Shown here: in pieces, positions 60,957-64,000 of the stretch
How the letters are laid out: the number at the start of each line of letters is the position of its first letter
How positions within the stretch are numbered: position 1 is the first letter of the stretch
From: Brachypodium distachyon
Lineage: Eukaryota; Streptophyta; Magnoliopsida; Poales; Poaceae
Length of the DNA: 64,000 bases
Reading direction: 5' to 3'
Assembly (NCBI RefSeq): GCF_000005505.3
Contig: NC_016133.3
Span: forward strand, 9,610,001-9,674,000
Program-made: the position numbers and the translations under genes
The notes under the pieces: generated by a model
Database searches by the model: none
What the model was told of the DNA's origin: nothing
The model's input: the letters and a program-made list of their open reading frames with translations, nothing else

Positions 60957-61012
60957 CTCCCTCCATTCCTAAATTCAGTAAAACCACGACAAGAATTTAC
61001 GAACGGAGGGAG
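60957..61012. mobile_element. Very short Stowaway derivative (56 bp)
   Basis: CTCCCTCCATTCCTAAATTC and GAATTTACGAACGGAGGGAG, TA on both sides, almost nothing in between. Confidence 0.8.
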
Positions 61013-61141
61013 TAGATCAGGATGTCGATCTTCACAGTTTTGACACAATAACTAGCCTAGCAAATCTAAGTTCAAACCCAAGAACACACACCAAACGTGA
61101 GAAGAACTCAAATCAACCAGACTCCATAATTAGCCCCTAGG

Positions 61142-62160
61142 CAGGGCCGTCTCCAAGAATTTGAGGCCCCGGAGCGAATGCAAAAATGAAATCTTATTTT
61201 TGTAAAAAGATCACATAACTAACACAGCTAAATATATTTTCAATTAATTATTCAACCTCAAAATTTTGATATTTTATAGTACAATATTAGAAATATATCA
61301 TATATCAATGTAAAGGAGTCTAGCGATGAACTGGATGATTACAAAAACAGGATTTATAATGAGCGAACGTTCGCTCTTTAGTCTCTCGGAGCGAACGTTC
61401 TATTGGCCATTCGATCAGAAAGATTATGACTGGGATCGTGCCACGTGTCTTTGTGGGGTGACAAGTTTAGTCCATGGATGGCAACTTTTAGTATGTAGAG
61501 TGGCAGCTTTACTTCTATACGGATGGCAACTTTGTCTCGTCGCGCTAGAAGACTATGGAGCAAACGTTTTAGTTGCGTGAGATGGCAACTTTAGTTGCAT
61601 GAGGCCGGCAAATTTAGTCTGTGACGATGTCAACTTTAGTTCTCCGAGGCTAGCAACTTTACCCGTCGCGCCAGAAAGCTAGAGAGCGAACGTTCGCTCC
61701 CTATTCCATCCTTTAGAAAAATAGTTTAACAATGGACCGGTGAATTTATTGATCGATCGAGTATGGACTTACCAATTAGAACGGAATAGTGGCAGATGTG
61801 GAGGGCAGGTGCGGCGAACAGAGTCTCGCCGAGATGACCGGATCGATCAATCGGTCGATTGCATTGCAAAACAACAAAATTAATGATCGATGGACTGGCC
61901 TGGAGCTGGTTAGGTCAGTCGACCATCACAATGCATCACTGAACTAGTCAATGAGTGTACGGGCCTCGAGAAGCTGCGCGTGCACGGCCCAACAAAGTAT
62001 CGAAGGACGGACTAGACATTTCATCAGGTTGGGTTTGTTCTATGCTTAAGCATGTAAATAGATGGATTAATTAACCTACATAAGTGTGTGATTTGGAGGC
62101 CCCATTTTTTGGGTGGCCCTGAGCAATCGTGCACTTCGCTCACCCTCGTCGACGGGCCTG
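61142..62160. mobile_element. hAT-type non-autonomous element (1.0 kb)
   Basis: A perfect 8-bp CCCCTAGG duplication flanks it (61134-61141, 62161-62168). Termini are CAGGGCCGTC on the left and, complemented, CAGGCCCGTC on the right. Eight-base duplications and CAGGG ends indicate hAT. No transposase is present. An inner repeat unit lies at 61361-61699. Confidence 0.88.
61361..61699. repeat. Inner element bounded by the palindrome GAGCGAACGTTCGCTC
   Basis: The 16-bp palindrome stands at 61361-61376 and again at 61684-61699, with a partial copy at 61386. Between them the phrase GGCAACTTTAGT or variants recurs roughly every 30 bases. It looks like a small insertion nested in the hAT element; no target duplication was resolved. 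Confidence 0.6.
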
Positions 62161-62168
62161 CCCCTAGG

Positions 62169-64000
62169 TCCACACAATTGGAGATGTTTGTCACAAAATC
62201 TCGGTAGAAGAGAAAAACAAAGGTGAGAAAATCTCTCTTGAGAGGAGGACTTGATTATCATCATCATGAAAAGGGGATTTGTTCTTGGAGGAGCATGGCT
62301 CAACAAAGTCTAAAACTGGGTCTAATTCCCTTAGTGGGAGAGAAGGAGGTGTTCCTTTTTTTAGGCAAGTACATAAAACCCTAAACGTGTTGGGCCCGAA
62401 ATCGGTACAAGCCCGTGGGCCTCAAATGATTTTAAGTGCGGCATTGCTATAGAGGTGGGATGATCCAACCTGCCTTATGTCTTCGTCGTTTGTTGAGGCT
62501 GGATGATCCGATCGTTGCTTAGGCAGTCATGTTCATCTTTTTTTTTCTCATGCCACATGTGCCATTCATATGTATAACTTTATTATGAATGGTCTGCTTT
62601 GACTTCTATGCTTCTCAACACACTAGACGGTCCAACTAATACCGAAAGGCTTTAATAGTAGTTGGCAGTATAAGGGTCAATTAATTTGGAGGTTCAAAAC
62701 TACAACACATAGGGTCGACGCACTAGGTACCACTCTATCCTTGCCAAATAATATGGGCACGAGTTAAGGAATAGATTCACATTGGCTTGTATTGACTTGA
62801 CAAGAACTCATGTCATTGGACTTTCAAAGGTTCGTGGGGTGTTTGTAAACTGGATGGAGGAATCCAGTGTTGCTGAAGCTATAATGCAGTCATGTGTATA
62901 TAGGGTTTCATGCATGGAATGAACAAGAAATGGCAGTTTTTAGTAGTTCTGTTTGGTATGTATGGTTTAGGGTAAACATGATTATAAATCATAATGTTGT
63001 TTGTTCTGTATGACATGTTGAACAAGTCTATGCTGACGTTTGCATTAGTTGCCATGTTTATATTATTGTGTGGTGTGGGATCTAAAATTTATTTTGTGAG
63101 CATGGATGGAAGGGGAGGTGGATGATGAGATGTAACGTTTTGATATAGACATACATGTGTCAATTTCTCAGTGAAAAATTCGGTTGCTTTTTCTAAGTTC
63201 ATGGTTGGAGCTTCTTGTCTTAATGACTCATGCCATCAATATAGTTCTAAGATACTACCTTCGTCGCTATAAATATAAAAAGTTTTAACTTTGTGCTAAG
63301 TCAAAAATTTTAATTTACAGAAAAACATATTAACATCTGACAATACATATTTAATTTACAGAAAAACATATTAACATCTGACAATACATATCATGATGAA
63401 TTTGATAAAACTAATTTAGAGTTTTCTACTACTATAAAATTTGTCTGAAGTTCAAAAAGTTTGGCCTATAAAACTCCTTACATTCGAAGCAATAGGCTAT
63501 CGGCTGGCAAAGAAAAAAACATGATAAACCACACCATAAATTGAGTTTTTTTTTCTGCACAAATAAGTGTACTTATATGTTTTGTCTAAGTCAAAGATAT
63601 TAAAATTTGACCGATTTATTGGAAAACGTAGCAACATTTAGGAATTAGTATCCTTAGATCCATTTTAAAATGTAGTTTCATAATATACCGATTTGATGTC
63701 GCTATTTTTCTAACAAAGTCGGTTCAAATTTAGAATTTTTTTTAACCTAAAAATACACTTGTTCGTGGACGGAAGTAATACGGAGTAAATACACCGTATT
63801 TCAATTTTGCGAGGAAATCGGCTATCAAAAGCAGCGCTGCGTCACTGCGTGTGCTTCCTTCGTCTCTAATCACGCGAGTCGACGACACGACTGCGTGCGG
63901 TGATCTTTGCGTACATACAACTTTGGGTCGGGTGCGGGCATCGTATCTGCTCTACCACTTTACCACATCCCAACCGCGCCCTGTTCCAACTCCGGCGAGA
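62169..64000. other. Intergenic DNA, MITE-like remnants, possible upstream region of a next gene
   Basis: No gene found. The segments 63255-63490 and 63545-63790 look like decayed Stowaway-family MITEs (GTCTAAGTCAAAG, GGACGGAAGTAATACGGAG). The last 180 bases become GC-rich, as upstream of grass genes, but the window ends before any start codon can be judged. Confidence 0.4.
63310..63391. repeat. 41-bp perfect tandem duplication
   Basis: 63310-63350 is repeated as 63351-63391 (TTAATTTACAGAAAAACATA and the following bases), inside a decayed MITE. Confidence 0.85.

Larger units (their letters stand above)
59991..61133. other. Intergenic DNA with small MITEs
   Basis: Downstream of the MATE pseudogene. 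Only the Stowaway MITEs at 60070-60189 and 60957-61012 were recognised; no gene is seen. Confidence 0.5.

Overview
This is nuclear DNA from a flowering plant, almost certainly a grass and probably a Pooideae cereal or a relative. The reasons are GT/AG introns in plant-family genes, many Stowaway, Tourist, hAT and Helitron-like repeats, GC-rich first exons, and nested transposons between and inside genes. No bacterial, organellar, CRISPR or tRNA/rRNA features were seen. The grass assignment is inference from these hallmarks.

Layout: (1) 1-5.4 kb: an intact cyclin-T gene on + (six coding exons, 561 residues), with a 2.5 kb second intron. (2) 7.5-14.6 kb: a degenerate L1-type LINE with both ORFs, inserted in a Stowaway MITE whose two halves flank it. 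(3) 16.3-26.9 kb: a Mutator-like element of about 10.5 kb with GC-rich terminal inverted repeats. It carries a ULP1-like cysteine peptidase pseudogene on + and, convergently, a FAR1/MULE/SWIM transposase pseudogene on -. (4) 27.3-34.7 kb: an apparently intact SEC14-like phosphatidylinositol transfer protein gene (SFH type) with 13 well supported exons, an unusual 3' end, and a Tourist MITE in intron 1. (5) 35.25-42.2 kb: a long element bounded by matching inverted termini and a TAA duplication. It has no recognisable transposase and contains a Helitron-like 3' terminus and a 285-bp tandem repeat. (6) 42.2-46.4 kb: non-coding, LTR-like repeat sequence. (7) 46.9-60.0 kb: a MATE (DETOX-type) transporter pseudogene whose seven ancestral exons can all be found. 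It is spread over 13 kb by a LINE fragment in exon 1, a complete Ty1/copia element in intron 3 (with a Mutator-type MITE inside its gag), and Helitron-like sequence in intron 4. (8) 60-64 kb: MITEs, a 1-kb hAT element with an 8-bp target duplication and an inner repeat, and otherwise unassigned DNA.

Two genes look functional. Cyclin T would activate CDKC kinases on RNA polymerase II, and the SFH protein would handle phosphoinositides at membranes. Nothing suggests that the genes here act as a pathway. The window is mainly a record of layered transposition, with several insertion events that can be ordered in time from target-site duplications.
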